Assembly: GCA_004352715.1 (NCBI GenBank)
Contig: SCFE01000037.1
Span: 1-44,033, forward strand
From: Hofstenia miamia
Lineage: Eukaryota; Xenacoelomorpha; Acoela
Length of the DNA: 44,033 nt
Direction of reading: 5' to 3'
A program made the translations under genes and the position numbers. The notes under the pieces were generated by a model. It ran no database searches, was not told where the DNA came from, and worked only from the letters and a program-made list of their open reading frames with translations. Below, piece by piece: positions 30,240 to 42,482 of this stretch; position 1 is the stretch's first letter; the number at the start of each line of letters is the position of its first letter.

Positions 30240-30425
30240 CGAGTGGATGTTTGGGTCGGGACGTTTTACTTTTCCAATGGGCGGAACAAAACCCACTCAC
30301 TTTGCAAATCTGATACAAAGTTTATGCAATTTAAACCATATATATACAAATTATGAAGAACGAACACGCATCAGGGAAGCTGCTTCATTTATCCAAAATT
30401 ACAGCAACTATGCGCATTTCTACGA
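30240..30425 (+). CDS. Candidate host-gene exon (62 codons), unrecognised protein
   Basis: An open segment lies between an AG acceptor (AAAAATAG ending 30239) and a strong donor, GTAAGT at 30426-30431. Length 186 nt, a multiple of three; in the chosen phase it encodes EWMFGSGRFTFPMGGTKPTH, then a stretch including CNLNHIYTNYEERTRIREAA and ending NYAHFY before a split Glu/Asp codon. Composition is balanced and unlike the A/T-driven chance frames around it. The polypyrimidine tract is weak and no neighbouring exons were identified. I do not recognise the family. It could also be a lone retroposed or decayed fragment. Confidence 0.35.
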
Positions 30426-30431
30426 GTAAGT

Positions 30432-32332
30432 ACCAAATACGTGATCTCATTAACAAAGACTAAGTAGTGAATATTGGAAAGATTGCTTGTAGAAAAGTTT
30501 TGAAAATATATTCTTGTAAGCCTCTGTGAAAATTATGCTAATTCTATCACATTTTGCTACAATTATCATATTGATATTTATAAACGATTGAAGAAAACAC
30601 GTCTTTCGAGGAAATGATATTTATTAATGATGTTCTGTTTTCAAAAATAGAAAAATTAAAATCATTCTTGTTCTTACGAGCCTTTGATTAATAACTCCAT
30701 TATCCTGTTCTAAAGCTTGACTTAATTACAAAATTTTATAAGCCCGATGATGTTGGGGCGATTAAATCGTGGTAGTTTAGACGGAGCAAGTTTAACATTC
30801 CACAAATTCCCGACAAGTCGACCCGATTAAATCGTGTAGTCAAGACTAGCCTTTAGAACTTATTCTGTAATTTCTTACTTACGTTTTGGGGATGCCCATT
30901 ATTCTCAAAAACTTTGCATAACGTTTGTCTTGTCACAATAAGATGTAAACCTGCGTTGGTAATTTAGAAATGGTAGCTTGGGGATGAAATTTCATTATCT
31001 AAAAATATTAATTTTTCGTCAGCCAGTTTTTCCATTTTGAATTGAATTTCAGCCATTTGATAATTTAGAAAATTATTTGGCCGTATACTAGCGTTGTAAA
31101 TTTGCAAACTTCAAAATGAGTTGGGCAGTCACATTGGCTTGCTTTTGCTGATCCCAATTTCATTATTTGAGTTTGTAAGAGTTGATCTTAGTAAAATATG
31201 ACAATTTTCTTCTTCAACATCATTTATGAATAAATATTTTGGTTTTAAATTCCGATATAAATGCTTGTGCATTCGAGTTCATTAATGAATATTTCCGATG
31301 CCTGGTTTGTCAAAATCACTATATTGCATTGAAATTTATATGCCAGAAGAAATATTTGCTTAAGAATAAAGTCAATGAAGGAAAATTTTTAGGCTTTATT
31401 TTGAAAACTAAGAGTTACTGTAATAAAAATGTTTTTAAAATATTCCAGTCTTAGTCTTATTGAAGTTTGACAATTCAAAGAATTCATTGAGCCATATTTT
31501 AGATTATAATTACAATCATTTCCAAATTTTTTCACTTGAAGTTTAAAAAACTATCTTTTTGACATCAGAATTTATGGTTTTAATACATTTTTTACAAAAT
31601 TAAATGCCGTCAAATAAAATAAGTAAAAATCATGGTAAGATTTTGTATAAATCATTCGCTTTTTGGAAAATTAGCAAGTCAGTAATTAGGCAATTACTTT
31701 TATAAATACTTTTTAGCAATATTATTCTCGTGCTAATGTTAAATCAGAGCAACAAATGAGTCTATAATTCAAGCTTAGGCTAAGTAAAAAATTATTTTAG
31801 AACATTTAACAACTTGTTTTGTACAAATGTATGTGTGCAGCAATTCATAGTGGCTTAGCGTTAACATCATTCATATTATAGCGAAATCTTCGTGCGTTTC
31901 CATTCCATTGCATAAGAATTTCATTCATGGTGTATTTTAATTCATTATCAAGATAATTCGCGCAATCATGTATTTTCATGCTTTGTTGTTTAATAAAAGT
32001 TTTGCAGTGATTTGCTTAGGGCAGAGATGAAATGCCGGTGTTTTCACAGGCTAAAATTAAAAAATATTTCCTTTACTATTAATAGGAAGAGAATATTTTG
32101 GGGAAAAACCCTATGAAAATCTAATGTTACACTATTGCAATTAAAATTTATTAGAGTATATTATTAATACACCCCTCACAAATTTTAATATAAATTGAGT
32201 TGTTTTACTGTTTGATCTTGAATTTCATTTCCATTTTTATGAAACTAATTAACTAATAATATTAACAGAAGTTGTTTATTAAAAAGAATGTTTAATCTTT
32301 TACAAATTAAATAGATGAAAAAGATATATATG

Positions 32333-32377
<45 letters not shown>

Positions 32378-35300
32378 GATATAAACATTTGAATTTGGTT
32401 AGAAACATGGCTATAATAATTTGCGTATTTCTTTGCGTGCTTGCCTAATTGAAGGAAATATATATATTTTATGATTGAAAAACCTTTCTACAAAGAAATT
32501 TTTTGATAGCCCATTGGGGTTGAGTGAACTCGAATTTTTTGATATTACATTGCTAACGTATCCCTGGTGACTGTAAGATTAAAACTAAATAGTTTACAAT
32601 TTCTTAACATAAAAAGGCTCGAAATCCGACTCGAGACCCGACACCCTTCGAATTTTAAGAGAGCGACCCACTCAAAATCCTATGAGAAATCCTAAAATAT
32701 AATCGGGTCGGAACTGACAAACAGGGCATTTCATCCATTTCACCTTAGATTTTAAGTAACACAACACGCTCTATCAATAAATGCTATATTTGGGGAATGC
32801 AGAAGAAATATTTTTCTCTGGGATTAACAAAGTTTAGCAAGTAAGAGTTGAGTTTGAATTTTTCGGGTTGAATTAGTTGAGAAATTACAATGAAAATACT
32901 GATAAATTTTGCCTCAACAGCAGCCGTTTTTCTATAAAAATATATTGTTTTCTATGATGGTAATATATTTATCACATTTTGTACTTTTCACAGTACGACA
33001 AATTAATCAAATTTCATAATTTTATGACATAATTAAACAAAGATTTCTAAACCTTAAGTGTTTCAATATAGATGCTGTGTTGAAATTTATAAATTAAGCC
33101 TCTTATTAAAACTTTGCGTAGACCTGATATTATTATAAAACTGAAAAGCCTATAATCCACTTTTCAACAATTTTATTACTATTTAGCAAAAATTACCTTA
33201 AAATAGTCTCATTATTTTGTTAATTGATTTTAAAACAAAGACTTACACGCTTAAAAGTTCCTCAGCAAGGTTTTTGAAAAATAGTTACATTAATTTAACA
33301 TTATTTAGCTCTAAGTAATGTGTACTTTCTTACAAAAATTTGGCGTAAATCTTTGTAAAATGTTGTTTCTTAAAAGATGGTGTTAATTTAGATCTTGACA
33401 ACCACTAGGTAGATTTTTATTCAAATTTTGATGGACATCAACAACTCGGTTTTTTTCAAAGTTAAGCGCAGAAGTGAATTATTCCCGTTTTTTCATTATG
33501 TAGTCTTTATTAAACGTTTCCTTATCTCAATCTATATTGGTGAAACGACCAGCCATTAACCTATTTTACTAATTTTCTGCATGTTTGTAAACTTTAATTG
33601 CATTTGTGTGACTACTTAATTAGTTTATACTTAAACATTTGATATTAACCCATCAGACAAAAAATCAACTATTTTTGCTAATGACCGTATTGATTGTATT
33701 TTTCCAATGATCAAGACTTAGGTCTGTAATATTAATATTATTATAATGTACATAAGTATTATATTATTAATATTATTATTAATAATGCAATATTGGATGA
33801 TAGTGAAATGGAATTTCTTAAAATTGATGAAGGCAATGAATTTTAAGTGCGACGTTTTATGTACAGTTTTGTAATTCTACTATAAATTACATGAAGGATA
33901 GTGTTAAACGAAATCAATATACATGTACATAGATAAATAGAATAGACATAATGTACATAAAACAAATAATTTTTAGAATTTAGATTCTCCAACAACTACA
34001 ACAACAACAAATGTTGAAGCAAAGCCCGTATGCCCGGCTCGTGCTCGTACAATTTTGGCCAAACCCGGGGGCCCTACCCCAGTATATAATGCTAAAGTTA
34101 ATTGTATATATGTTCTTAAAATGATTATATTTTTAATCTGAAAAAAATAAAAATTCAGGTAAATGTGAATCTAAATTAATATTTAATATTTTTTCTAGAA
34201 TATTTTTTGTGACTTCTTTAAGCTATGAAAGTCCTGTTTACACTTAGGAGCTTCCTTTGTATTCTTACTGACAAAATCAACTCGAATAAACATTACTTTA
34301 AAAGCAATTGGTGTAAAATACTTTCCTCTGGTACGTTTGCGATTTGCATATTGGCAAACATTAAATGGTTTCGAACTCTTGATTGAGCCTATGTCATTAA
34401 TTTCTGCTTTCACATACCATTACATTTGCAAGAATTTTCTGAAATTATTAAGAGAAATTGTGTTTCAATATAAAAAAACTGCGAAATTCTATCCAACAAA
34501 TTTCATTTTCTTGCAATAATGCCATCAAAATCGATGATAAAATGTTAACTCCATTATCATTTGCATGCAAATACTAAATATATATTCTTTAATATATAGT
34601 AATTTTAAGGTTTACACAAATTGAAACTATGGATGAATTTTATGAATATTTTTGAATAATTCTTTGTTCTTAACTATTTTTTTACGAAGCAACATAAATG
34701 CAAAAAACAATGATCAACACTATAAAGTTAAGTCAACAACGAATTATCAATCATAGAAATTAACTGTTAGGAACAAAATATTGTAGTCTTCTAAAACAAC
34801 ATGAAATTTGCGAACATATAACAGAGTTGTGGGCCTTTCTCATATGTAGTAGTAGAAGTAGTAGTAAAATTACTATTTTATACTGAACAAAAATATTAAA
34901 AATTAAAGGAGGAAAGACAGGTATTACAGGGGCAGAGAAGAAGCTTTTTACATGTATATGAATTATCATAATCAGTGCTTAACATTTAGTAAATTTTACT
35001 TGAAAATTTTTAAGACCTGAGATTTCAGAAAATGATGGGAACCATACAGGAGAAGCATACATTAAAATGGATAGAATCACTTTTTATAAGGGGTAATTTT
35101 GGTAAATATATTGGTGATATATAGAAAAGAACGCCGTAGAAACATAAAAACACCATTGCATTTTACTAATTTGTGCTATCTTTTAAAAGTCATTTATCAG
35201 GGCTCCGTGGTAAAATTTGGGTATAGGAAGATTCTAATGTAATTGCTTATAAAGGCTGTAAAGAAATTTGATGTCCTATTTTCTATCAATTTATAAGCAA

Positions 35301-35940
35301 CATTAATTTTCAAAATTCAATATATTATTCTAATGAAGGCAGTTATTGGACATATTCCTATTAAGTTTATTAAATTGCAACCCCTAAGTATTAAAATTCT
35401 TAACTAAAAGACATTTAACCTTAAGCCGGCTGTCGGGTGCGAAATATTTTTCACAAACCCTATTAAGCTCCTATAATACAACCATACAACCAAATTGGAA
35501 GATAAATCCCTTTGGAAGTCGTTAATTGTATTAACGTTAATTATGATTTAATAATTGTTTCCCTCATGTGTTGATAATTAGTGATTCAAATTGTTTCATA
35601 TTCAAAAATTGAAACCGAATTTCAACTAATTCTTGTTCAGCCCCCTACTGGTATTGCAGTTTATAAAGTAGCACAAAAATCCTTTTATGTGAAGAAGGAT
35701 ATAGTTCAATGACCAAACTCCCTCTTATTGTTTAGTATTTGCAACACCATTTTAGGGATAGATATTTAGTTTGTTCATTATAGTGAATACTGGGCGATAA
35801 CGTAATTCCTGTATTATATTTAACAAACTTTCAAATAAATGATGCTTAGGTGAAATGGATTGCGAAAGGAAGAAGTTAATTTGGTTTCAACTGAAAATTC
35901 ATTAAAATCAAAAAAATTGATGTATTGCCATTTGCCGTTA
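30432..35940. other. AT-rich interval without convincing genes
   Basis: Holds a (TA)n microsatellite (32338-32374), a repeated GATTAAATCGTG motif (30769 and 30826), clusters of GACCCGA/TCGGGTC (32627-32712), a CAAC/ACAAC tract with a GC-rich neighbour (33988-34080), and a palindromic TAATATTA-rich stretch (33728-33790). Short frames (31239-31454 plus, 34195-34413 minus, 34760-34969 minus) are A/T-driven and unrecognised. Confidence 0.35.
32338..32374. repeat. (TA)n microsatellite
   Basis: About 18 uninterrupted TA units. Confidence 0.95.
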
Positions 35941-36068
35941 GTAAGTAATTAATTTATTTATTCATCACTCGCAACCTAACAGGTTGAATAATAATGATAT
36001 AATTATCCACTAAGCAAAACAAAAATATCTCTAGTACTGGCAAATTTAGACGTAGAGGACTGGAAAAC

Positions 36069-36410
36069 CTATATCGATTTGGGCGTACACAGAGATTTTT
36101 GGAGACGGTTTGATGAAATTGGTAAATGAAAATCTCGACATTGACGGAGGTTGTACATTGATATGAAGGAAGGGGTTAATAGATTGTGTGGTCTTTGTTT
36201 TCTATCATTTTCCATAGTGCTGCGATGATTTAGCCTGCGTTCTTCTAAGGTGTTGAGGTTGGCTAACAAAAGAGCATCATGGTATGATAAATGAGGGAAG
36301 ATTATCTTTAATGATCTTTTTTTGGTCTATAGCAAGAGATGAGTGCCAGAGAAGTGTACAATATTCTAAAGTTGGTTGCACCATGGATACATAAACCATT
36401 ATGATATCCT
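36069..36410 (-). pseudogene. LINE RT C-terminal region
   Basis: VYVSMVQPTLEYCTLLWHSS then, after a shift, NTLEERRLNHRSTMENDRKQ and MYNLRQCRDFHLPISSNRLQ match the CR1-type C-terminus (LVRPxLEYCxxxW ... LERRR ... LR ... P..R...S). Confidence 0.7.
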
Positions 36411-36443
36411 TGATATGGATTCCACTAAATTTAAGAAGACAAA

Positions 36444-37480
36444 TTAAGTAGATCTTTTAGCTGCTTTAGTTATAGTGTATTTGACATGATTTCCAAACTT
36501 CAGATAACTTTGAATTTCAACACCCGGAAGGCTAGCTGACGAAACGCGTTTAATGATGCTGCCATCAATACAGTATTTTGGTCGAGGAGTAAACACCGTT
36601 AGAAAGGATATTGTAAGTTCCTTTGATTTATCATCATTGAGAGAAACCTTATTTATCTGGCACCGGTCTCTTAGTTCCATAAAAAATAATAGATCGTTAA
36701 TACTTGAGTTACGATTAAGGCGTTGTGCAAAACCGTGGTGTCATCAACAAATTTGACATGACTTTCATAATTACTTAGAAGACTGTTGATAAAGAGTATA
36801 TAGCCCCGGTCCCAGTTTAGTACCTTGAGGAACACAAGCCTTATTGAGTTTTGCTGATGAAAAAGTACCCCGGGAAGTTTTATTCTTTGTATGCGGTTGG
36901 ATAGAAAAGAAAAAATCCACCTGAGAATAGTAATAGAAACGCCAATTTCTAGTAATTTAGCTATTAGGATAGGAGGACTTATATAATCAAACGCTTTTCG
37001 AAAATCCATTAGGAAGATTCGCAGAAAGAAGTCTTTCTCTTGTAGTTGTTCCATCCATTTATGAGTCATCTGAATTAAAATGTATAGCGTTGATCTTCCT
37101 GGAATAACCCGTTTTTGAGAGGAGTTGACAATAGCAGATATTTTTTCCTTGAGCTCACATTTAATCAGTAGTTCTTCAATTAATTGTGAAATGGGATGTG
37201 TTAAGGAGGATAGGCTGCAGGTGTTTCAATGGAGGGATAATAAATTGGTCGTAGGAATAGGAATAACGTCTGCTGATGCAAATGGTGTTGCCCATCCTTC
37301 ATTTAGAGATGAATTAATAAAAAGTAAAATGGGTTTGGCTAATTCAACACGAAATTTTTCCAAAATCCAATTGGGTAAATATCTGTTGTTAATGTCAGGT
37401 TTGTTTGACTTCTGTGATGAAAGCTTGCCAAGCATATTAAAAATGAAAACTCATCAGTCTGGATGTGCGAAAATCCGACA
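36444..37480 (-). pseudogene. LINE reverse transcriptase remnant (CR1/L2 type)
   Basis: RT blocks in order: NEGWATPFASADVIPIPT (fingers), FLMDFRKAFDYISP (motif A with the Asp), a frame holding VPQGTKLGP (motif B), a shift into YILFINSLLSN, then KFVDDTTVL (motif C; the usual YADD is FVDD) and SLNDDKSKELTISFL with LPGVEIQSYLKFGNHV further on. At least three frame changes occur. Catalytic Asp residues remain visible but the reading frame is broken. Confidence 0.85.
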
Positions 37481-37679
37481 TCGTTAGGAATATCTTCCAT
37501 TTTTAGGCTCTGAAAGCCTTTAACCGAAGCCGTTAGTAGTTGGTTATTAATTTTCTCTGCTACATGTAGATCTTGAGATGACAGATTCTTTAACTTACCA
37601 TCAAATATTAAATTCTTCTTATTAGGATAGAGGCCACAACATTTCTTTATTGCAAACCACTTAGACCCCGAGGGAGAAT

Positions 37680-37940
37680 CTTAAGTATTATCGCAACATC
37701 CAGTATAATACCTTTTGCGAGAGGATATGACAAGAGGACTTATGTTATTCCGAAGAAATACTGTTAAATTACTATTATGGAGGGCTTTCTGATTTTTCCT
37801 TAGAAAATATTTTAGATCCAGTGAAATCCAAACTTTATTGTTTGAGTATACCTTTACAAAAATCAATGGAAAACATATCAATAGTTTCTTCCATAAATAA
37901 CGAAAATTTATTCCACTGATTAATAAATGTATTACATCCA
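37680..37940 (-). pseudogene. LINE EN-RT linker region
   Basis: SNNKVWISLDLKYFLRKNQK with ALHNSNLTVF and SSRKRYYTG resembles the conserved linker before the RT (WIT/SxDLKxLxxxRxxAxxx...). Same strand and element as the neighbouring EN and RT pieces. Confidence 0.55.
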
Positions 37941-37949
37941 TTAAGAAAT

Positions 37950-38660
37950 TCTAACCAAGTTATGGAGTGCAAAATTTTTCCAAATTTTTCAATATTTACT
38001 GGCATTGATTACACGTTTCTGACGTTTCTTAAGTTATTGGTTTTGATTTTAGAAACACATAGATACATGGTGACAACCGCTAAAAATACCGCTGTGAGAT
38101 GTAAAAATTTTGTCAATTGTTTTCCCATGATGAGTATGAAAGGATACTAATTGAGACAGTTGATATTCATGAAATAGGAAAGATATCTTTAAATCATTGA
38201 AATCTCCTTGTAAAAATAGTATGATTGGGGTAATCATGTATAATATCGTCCAAGACATGCCCTAAATAGTTAGTCATCCTATTATTCTCAAAATTATACC
38301 AAAAAGGATGGTAAGCCACTCCAACAACAATCCACTTATATTCCGAGACGTTTTCTGTGGTGTTACAATTACCCAATATGCTCCAATGTCATGATCATTT
38401 TGTAGGGTAGGGTAATAATCAGTGTACGGTATACCATGTTTAATTTGAATTAGAACTCCGCCCCTGGACTTTCCTGTCGGCCACGGCGTTCAATGCTATA
38501 TCCTGATAAACATACAGTTCTTTCGGGAATTAAACATGAAAGATGAGTCTCAACTATTAGCACTACATCAGGATTATCATTTAAATTTACAAGTGAAACA
38601 AGTTCATCAATTTTGTAGCGAATTTGATTGTGCGTTACTAAAAAACATACTAGGTGAGCA
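37950..38660 (-). pseudogene. LINE apurinic-type endonuclease remnant
   Basis: Fragments in several frames match the EN domain in order: VCLSGYSIERRGRQE, GGVLIQIKHGIPYTDYY, a stretch ending KWIVVGVAYHPFW, LQGDFNDL, and QLVSFHTHHGKTIDKIFTSH. The last pair correspond to the GDFN and (L/I)DxIxTN signatures. At least three frameshifts separate them. In live elements the enzyme nicks the target DNA to prime reverse transcription. Confidence 0.75.
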
Positions 38661-39098
38661 AAGGATGGATACTGACAAAATGTTATTGGATAGTGATTAA
38701 GATTTTACTTCTTTGCCACTTTGAAATAGTGTTAGATTGCGGATACGAAGGCGGCATTTATCAATACCAGACTGAACCATATCATACCTCTTTTTGAGTA
38801 GCAATTTTTCTTTAAGTCAATCTAAAGGACTTAGGTCGGGTAGAAATATTACCTTAAATTTTTAAATTCCTTAAGTTTATAACCATTAAGTAATAATAAC
38901 CCTTTCATTCATGCGAACATATATCCACAATTATATTACAATTTATTTGCGGGTTGAATTTTCCCAAACGAAACATATTCTGGAAACCACCAGTGAAATC
39001 CAGACACCATTTTGCAATCATGTGTTAAAATATTCTTAGAACATTTGGGGTTGGAACACTCCGGGATACGAAACAATTTAACTTTGGTCAAGTATGAT

Positions 39099-39521
39099 TT
39101 ATCTTGATTTTCTGTGGTAACAACAGGTTTGAGGGTCTATAGTATTTGATTGTGAGTGTTCAAAAGACTGTAGCGATGCCTTGATGTACCGAATAAGATC
39201 ATCATTTTCTAACATCAAATTGGAGAATTTTGCCGTTGTCTTTTTTAATTCAAACATGTAGTAATTAAAAGTAGATTTGCCATGAATCAGTTTGGAGGTT
39301 TCATCTTTGTTCTCATTATCAACGCATTTTGAACAGAGTAGTATAAAATACTTATTATACTGCTTGATCGCATCTATACATTTGGAAGAAAAGCCAGTAC
39401 AATTTTTATTAAGATGTAGTGTTTTATTACAATTAATGCATTTAAATCTAGCTTTATCCTCTTTTATTTTATTATTGAATGTCGAACAAAGTGTAGAATG
39501 ATTACTCGTATTACTAAATAT
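39099..39521 (-). pseudogene. LINE ORF1, PHD-like zinc finger and helical region
   Basis: A frame of 141 codons is open without stops between a TAA at 39524-39522 and a TAA at 39101-39099, with no ATG at its start. It encodes KCINC, then LHLNKNC, then ILLCSKC: CX2C ... HX4C ... CX2C, a spacing reminiscent of PHD-type fingers described in ORF1 of CR1/L2 LINEs. A charged helical segment follows (FELKKTTAKFSNLMLENDDL). A +1 shift near 39122 leads into a second frame with PECSNPKCSKNILTHDC and GFHWWFP. In these LINEs ORF1 is thought to act in RNA binding and particle assembly. It escaped simple ORF searches because no ATG precedes it. A mariner-like element abuts its 5' side. Confidence 0.55.
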
Positions 39522-39524
39522 TTA

Positions 39525-40498
39525 GTCAGGAGAGCGAAAGAAAACACAACCGTTCTTGTCGGAAACTACTATTTGTTCAAAACTGCATGTAGTATTTGTT
39601 GATACAAATATTTGATAAAAAGTTGAAAATCTTATTACATACTGAAATATGGTTGAGCTGCAGACTTTTTTGTTTCAGAGATGGTATTAGAAAGCTTGAC
39701 AGCATATCCACATAAGAATTGCCATTGACCGTACCATAAAAAAGTAATGTCCTATTACGCTTGGCATAGACATAGTGGCCCATACAGTAACACTTGGTGA
39801 CTTTAATTGAATTTCCTGATACTCATGTGGATATTCATATCCATAAATGTGGGCATTGTGGGATAATACTGTGCCATTAAGTGAAAAATTTGATTCATCT
39901 GAAAAAAGAATATGGCTAATAAAATTTGGATCCCGCTGATGCCGATCAAGAATATCAATGCAGAAGCAATTGCGTGGTTCATGGTCATCTTGAAGCAGCT
40001 GCTGTACTCGAGAAATCTTAAAACATTTCAGTCCAATTTTATATTTCAGTATATCACCAATTGATCTGGAGGGCAAAGACAATGATAGGGAATCCTTTCT
40101 GTGTGAAGTTGTTGGATTTTCTTCAAAATGATGTTTGACTTTTTCTACTGTATCACCATCAGCACTTGGGCGACCAGACCTTGGTCTGTCATGAACAGAC
40201 CCTGTTTCCAGAAACCTTTCATAGGTCTGACGAATTGTAGTTATTGTTGGCTTATCCTGTTAGGCCACTTGCGTTGAACAGTTGTAGGAGATTTGAACTC
40301 AGGCATAAATAACACAATTTGAATACGATCATTCAAGTCCAGCATTATTGATTATCGTTAAATGTAAATATTTAACTATATGTTCTCTTTTATGTAATGT
40401 AAATATTTAACTATATGTTCTTTTTTTTATCTGAATATATCATGTACTTTAAAACTTATTCAAATTTTAAATGTGTTAGGGACTTTTCACTCACCCTG
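39525..40498 (-). mobile_element. Mariner-like DNA transposon, internally deleted
   Basis: The right end reads, on the minus strand, TA|CAGGGTGAGTGAAAAGTCCC (40500-40479). A decayed counterpart, TAGTCAGGAGAGCGAAAG, sits at 39523-39540. TA flanks on both sides fit the superfamily. The enclosed transposase lacks the second half of its catalytic core, so this is a dead, shortened copy. It lies at the 5' border of the LINE ORF1. Left boundary is approximate. A ~31-bp direct repeat (TGTAAATATTTAACTATATG at 40362 and 40399) lies inside. Confidence 0.65.
39577..40345 (-). pseudogene. Mariner-like transposase, frameshifted and truncated
   Basis: ATG 40345-40343 (MLDLNDRIQIVLFMPEFKSP...) opens an HTH-type N-terminus. 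A shift near 40258 leads to TIRQTYERFLETGSVHDRPR and SGRPSAD, the typical linker. The frame then runs through CFCIDILDRHQRDPNF to the first catalytic Asp in ILFSDESNFSLNG and on through SVTVWATMSMPSVIGHYFF, with another shift near 39730. The expected second Asp block (xxDGAPxH) and third acidic residue are absent, indicating deletion of the C-terminal catalytic half. The style matches mariner-like transposases common in arthropods and other invertebrates. Confidence 0.8.
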
Positions 40499-40502
40499 TA
40501 TT

Positions 40503-41935
40503 TCAACAGCAATAGGTTAAAATCAATTTTTCATTTTTCATCTGAAAAACAAAGAATGATTTCAGAAAATGTTAAAATTAATGTTTGTAAACTAAAATTA
40601 TTCAAAGGAAATGTGTAAATTATCTAGATGCATTAATAGACAATTACTTTGTTTCCCAAAAATTTAAAAAGATTGCATTTGGAGTCAAATACCTGTACCA
40701 ATTACGGCATGTAGGAAAAATTTCACGTAGAAATAATTAATTCACTTGTCTTAAGTCAATTTAATTACACTGCATTTCTTTTATGAAAATTTTTCATCAT
40801 AAGTACCCTTATTACTATAAAATTTTTTTAACTAAATACAAATATTTATAAGACTTAGCTTATTACATTTTCGCCTAATCTGCAAAGAATGTAACACCAA
40901 GTATTATGCTTAAAATAGAAAATGAAGTAATCGAGCAAAGTAATTGTGTTAAAATTTAAGCTTTGAAAAATTTAGATTCATTTTCTCAAAACAAAGTGGT
41001 TACTGGAATAAAATAAAATATCGTTATTATTTAAGGAATTTTTCATGTGAATACATCAAGCAGTTAAATAATAATTTTTGCTTATCCCATTTATACGACG
41101 GTTCATTGCAATCTGCTGCTAATGACAACATTTTTTGAAACATTTTAACCGGGTTTTAATTTAAATTTTTTTAGAATAACATGATAATTCATCAGATTAT
41201 AGAGATAAATATAATGTTTTGTTTAATATATAGAAGTAAACAGTTGTTCAACTCATTTCATTATAGCGTAATTGATCGCTGGAACAAACAAATTTATGAA
41301 TCCTGATCACCACTAATTATAATTTTTTGAATTTTTTTCCAAATTCTCTATAATTATAAAAAAATTCAAAAAATGAATTAATTAATATTAATAATAATAA
41401 GAATCAAAGCAATGTATTTACTAAAAAGTTACAATTTTAGATTACAAACTAAATATATATATATATAAAAATAGTAAAGGTGTGTCTGTGTCTATGTATG
41501 TGGTGAGCTCATTGTAAGAAATCACTAAATGTGCTTAGCATGTTTGTGTCTGCGATTGTGTTTTGTCGGTGTAAAAATGCACTCTTAATTTTGTTCCTAA
41601 ATGTTTGTATTTTTTTTACTCTAATCTTGGTTTCAAATCGTTTGAAGCACTAGAGCCTGCTCGATGAAAACTAAGATAGTATGTACTGCTGCAGTTTATG
41701 CGATCGTGGATATAGTTTTAAGTAATAATTATGCTTAAATAAAATTGAAACTGCATGGAATTGTATTTGATATATCGGAAAAAATACATTATATTTTCGA
41801 CTGTATTCACTAACATGATTTTTTCAATGAACAATTAAAAGTTTTTCATAATGAATAGCGGCTTTTGTATTAAAATTTATCAATAAAAATGAACAATAAT
41901 GTAATTGCAATGAACAAAATGCATGCAATAGTTGA
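40503..41935. other. AT-rich interval; hairpin, no gene recognised
   Basis: Contains TTTTTTGAATTTTTTT (41323-41338) pairing perfectly with AAAAAAATTCAAAAAA (41358-41373), a small (TA)n tract (about 41453-41466), and only chance frames. Part may be the 3' region of the LINE fragment at 41940-42480. Confidence 0.35.
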
Positions 41936-41939
41936 ACGT

Positions 41940-42480
41940 GATGATCGGGTCCTAAATTTCTGAGGTGGTATAAATATCTAACGCCAGAAACCATTTTTCA
42001 AAATCTTTTTTAGGAAAATTTATCAAATTTTAAATCCTTGTCAATATCAACACCTAAATATGTAACATAATCAATTTGTTTTATTGGACACTGATAACAA
42101 TCAATTGGAACTTGTTTGTTCTTTCTTTTACAGAATTGGGGGAGAATATAATATACAATATAATAAATTGCGTTTTTTCCATATATATTTTTAATTGATT
42201 GGATGAGAAATATCTAAAAAGATTTTTAATACCACTCTGCAAATTTTTTGTGAGCTCTAAAATCATCATTTTCTGTATCTATAAGGCAAGTATCGTAAAG
42301 AAATTAAAATATTTCACTATGATTTATATGTTTAATAATGTCATTTACATATATTGCAAATATAATTGGCTTTGAGGAGGCACTCCTCAATCGGTTGTAA
42401 TATAATCAGATTCCATATTATTAATTAAAAAATGAGGTTTTTTATCTTCTTTAAAACTAATAAGTGACTTAATTGCTTTA
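41940..42480 (-). pseudogene. Decayed LINE reverse transcriptase fragment (motifs B to thumb)
   Basis: The minus strand reads GVPPQSQL (family GVPQGS), IYVNDIIKHINHSEIF, FLYDTCLIDTENDDFRAHKK (the YADDT box lacking residues), then in other frames SNQLKIYMEKTQFIILYI and YLGVDIDKDLKFDKF. The order and wording are those of a Jockey/RTE-style LINE RT. Multiple stops and shifts; the N-terminal part is absent because the R2-type element starts at about 42483. No overlap with the CR1-type copy at 36-39.5 kb. Confidence 0.65.
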
Positions 42481-42482
42481 AC

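Larger units (their letters stand above)
35940..39521 (-). mobile_element. Degenerate CR1/L2-type non-LTR retrotransposon, nearly full length
   Basis: Domains appear in the expected order on the minus strand: ORF1 with a PHD-like Cys/His finger (39099-39521) and a second Cys motif (about 38936-39122), AP-type endonuclease (about 37950-38660), linker (37680-37940), RT (36444-37480) and C-terminal region (36069-36410), then a short 3' UTR ending in AATAAATAAATTAA-type repeats near 35945. Frameshifts and stops are common, so the copy is dead. Assignment to the CR1/L2 part of the Jockey superfamily rests on the ORF1 finger, the endonuclease/RT style and the tail. Confidence 0.8.

Noticed and set aside
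33990-34080. Possible SINE or hAT end (CAAC tract followed by GC-rich GCCCGTATGCCCGG)
   Set aside because: No A/B box, no partner inverted end and no target duplication could be found.
36553-37487. Plus-strand ORFs of 67 and 120 codons
   Set aside because: They lie antisense to the recognisable LINE RT blocks on the minus strand.
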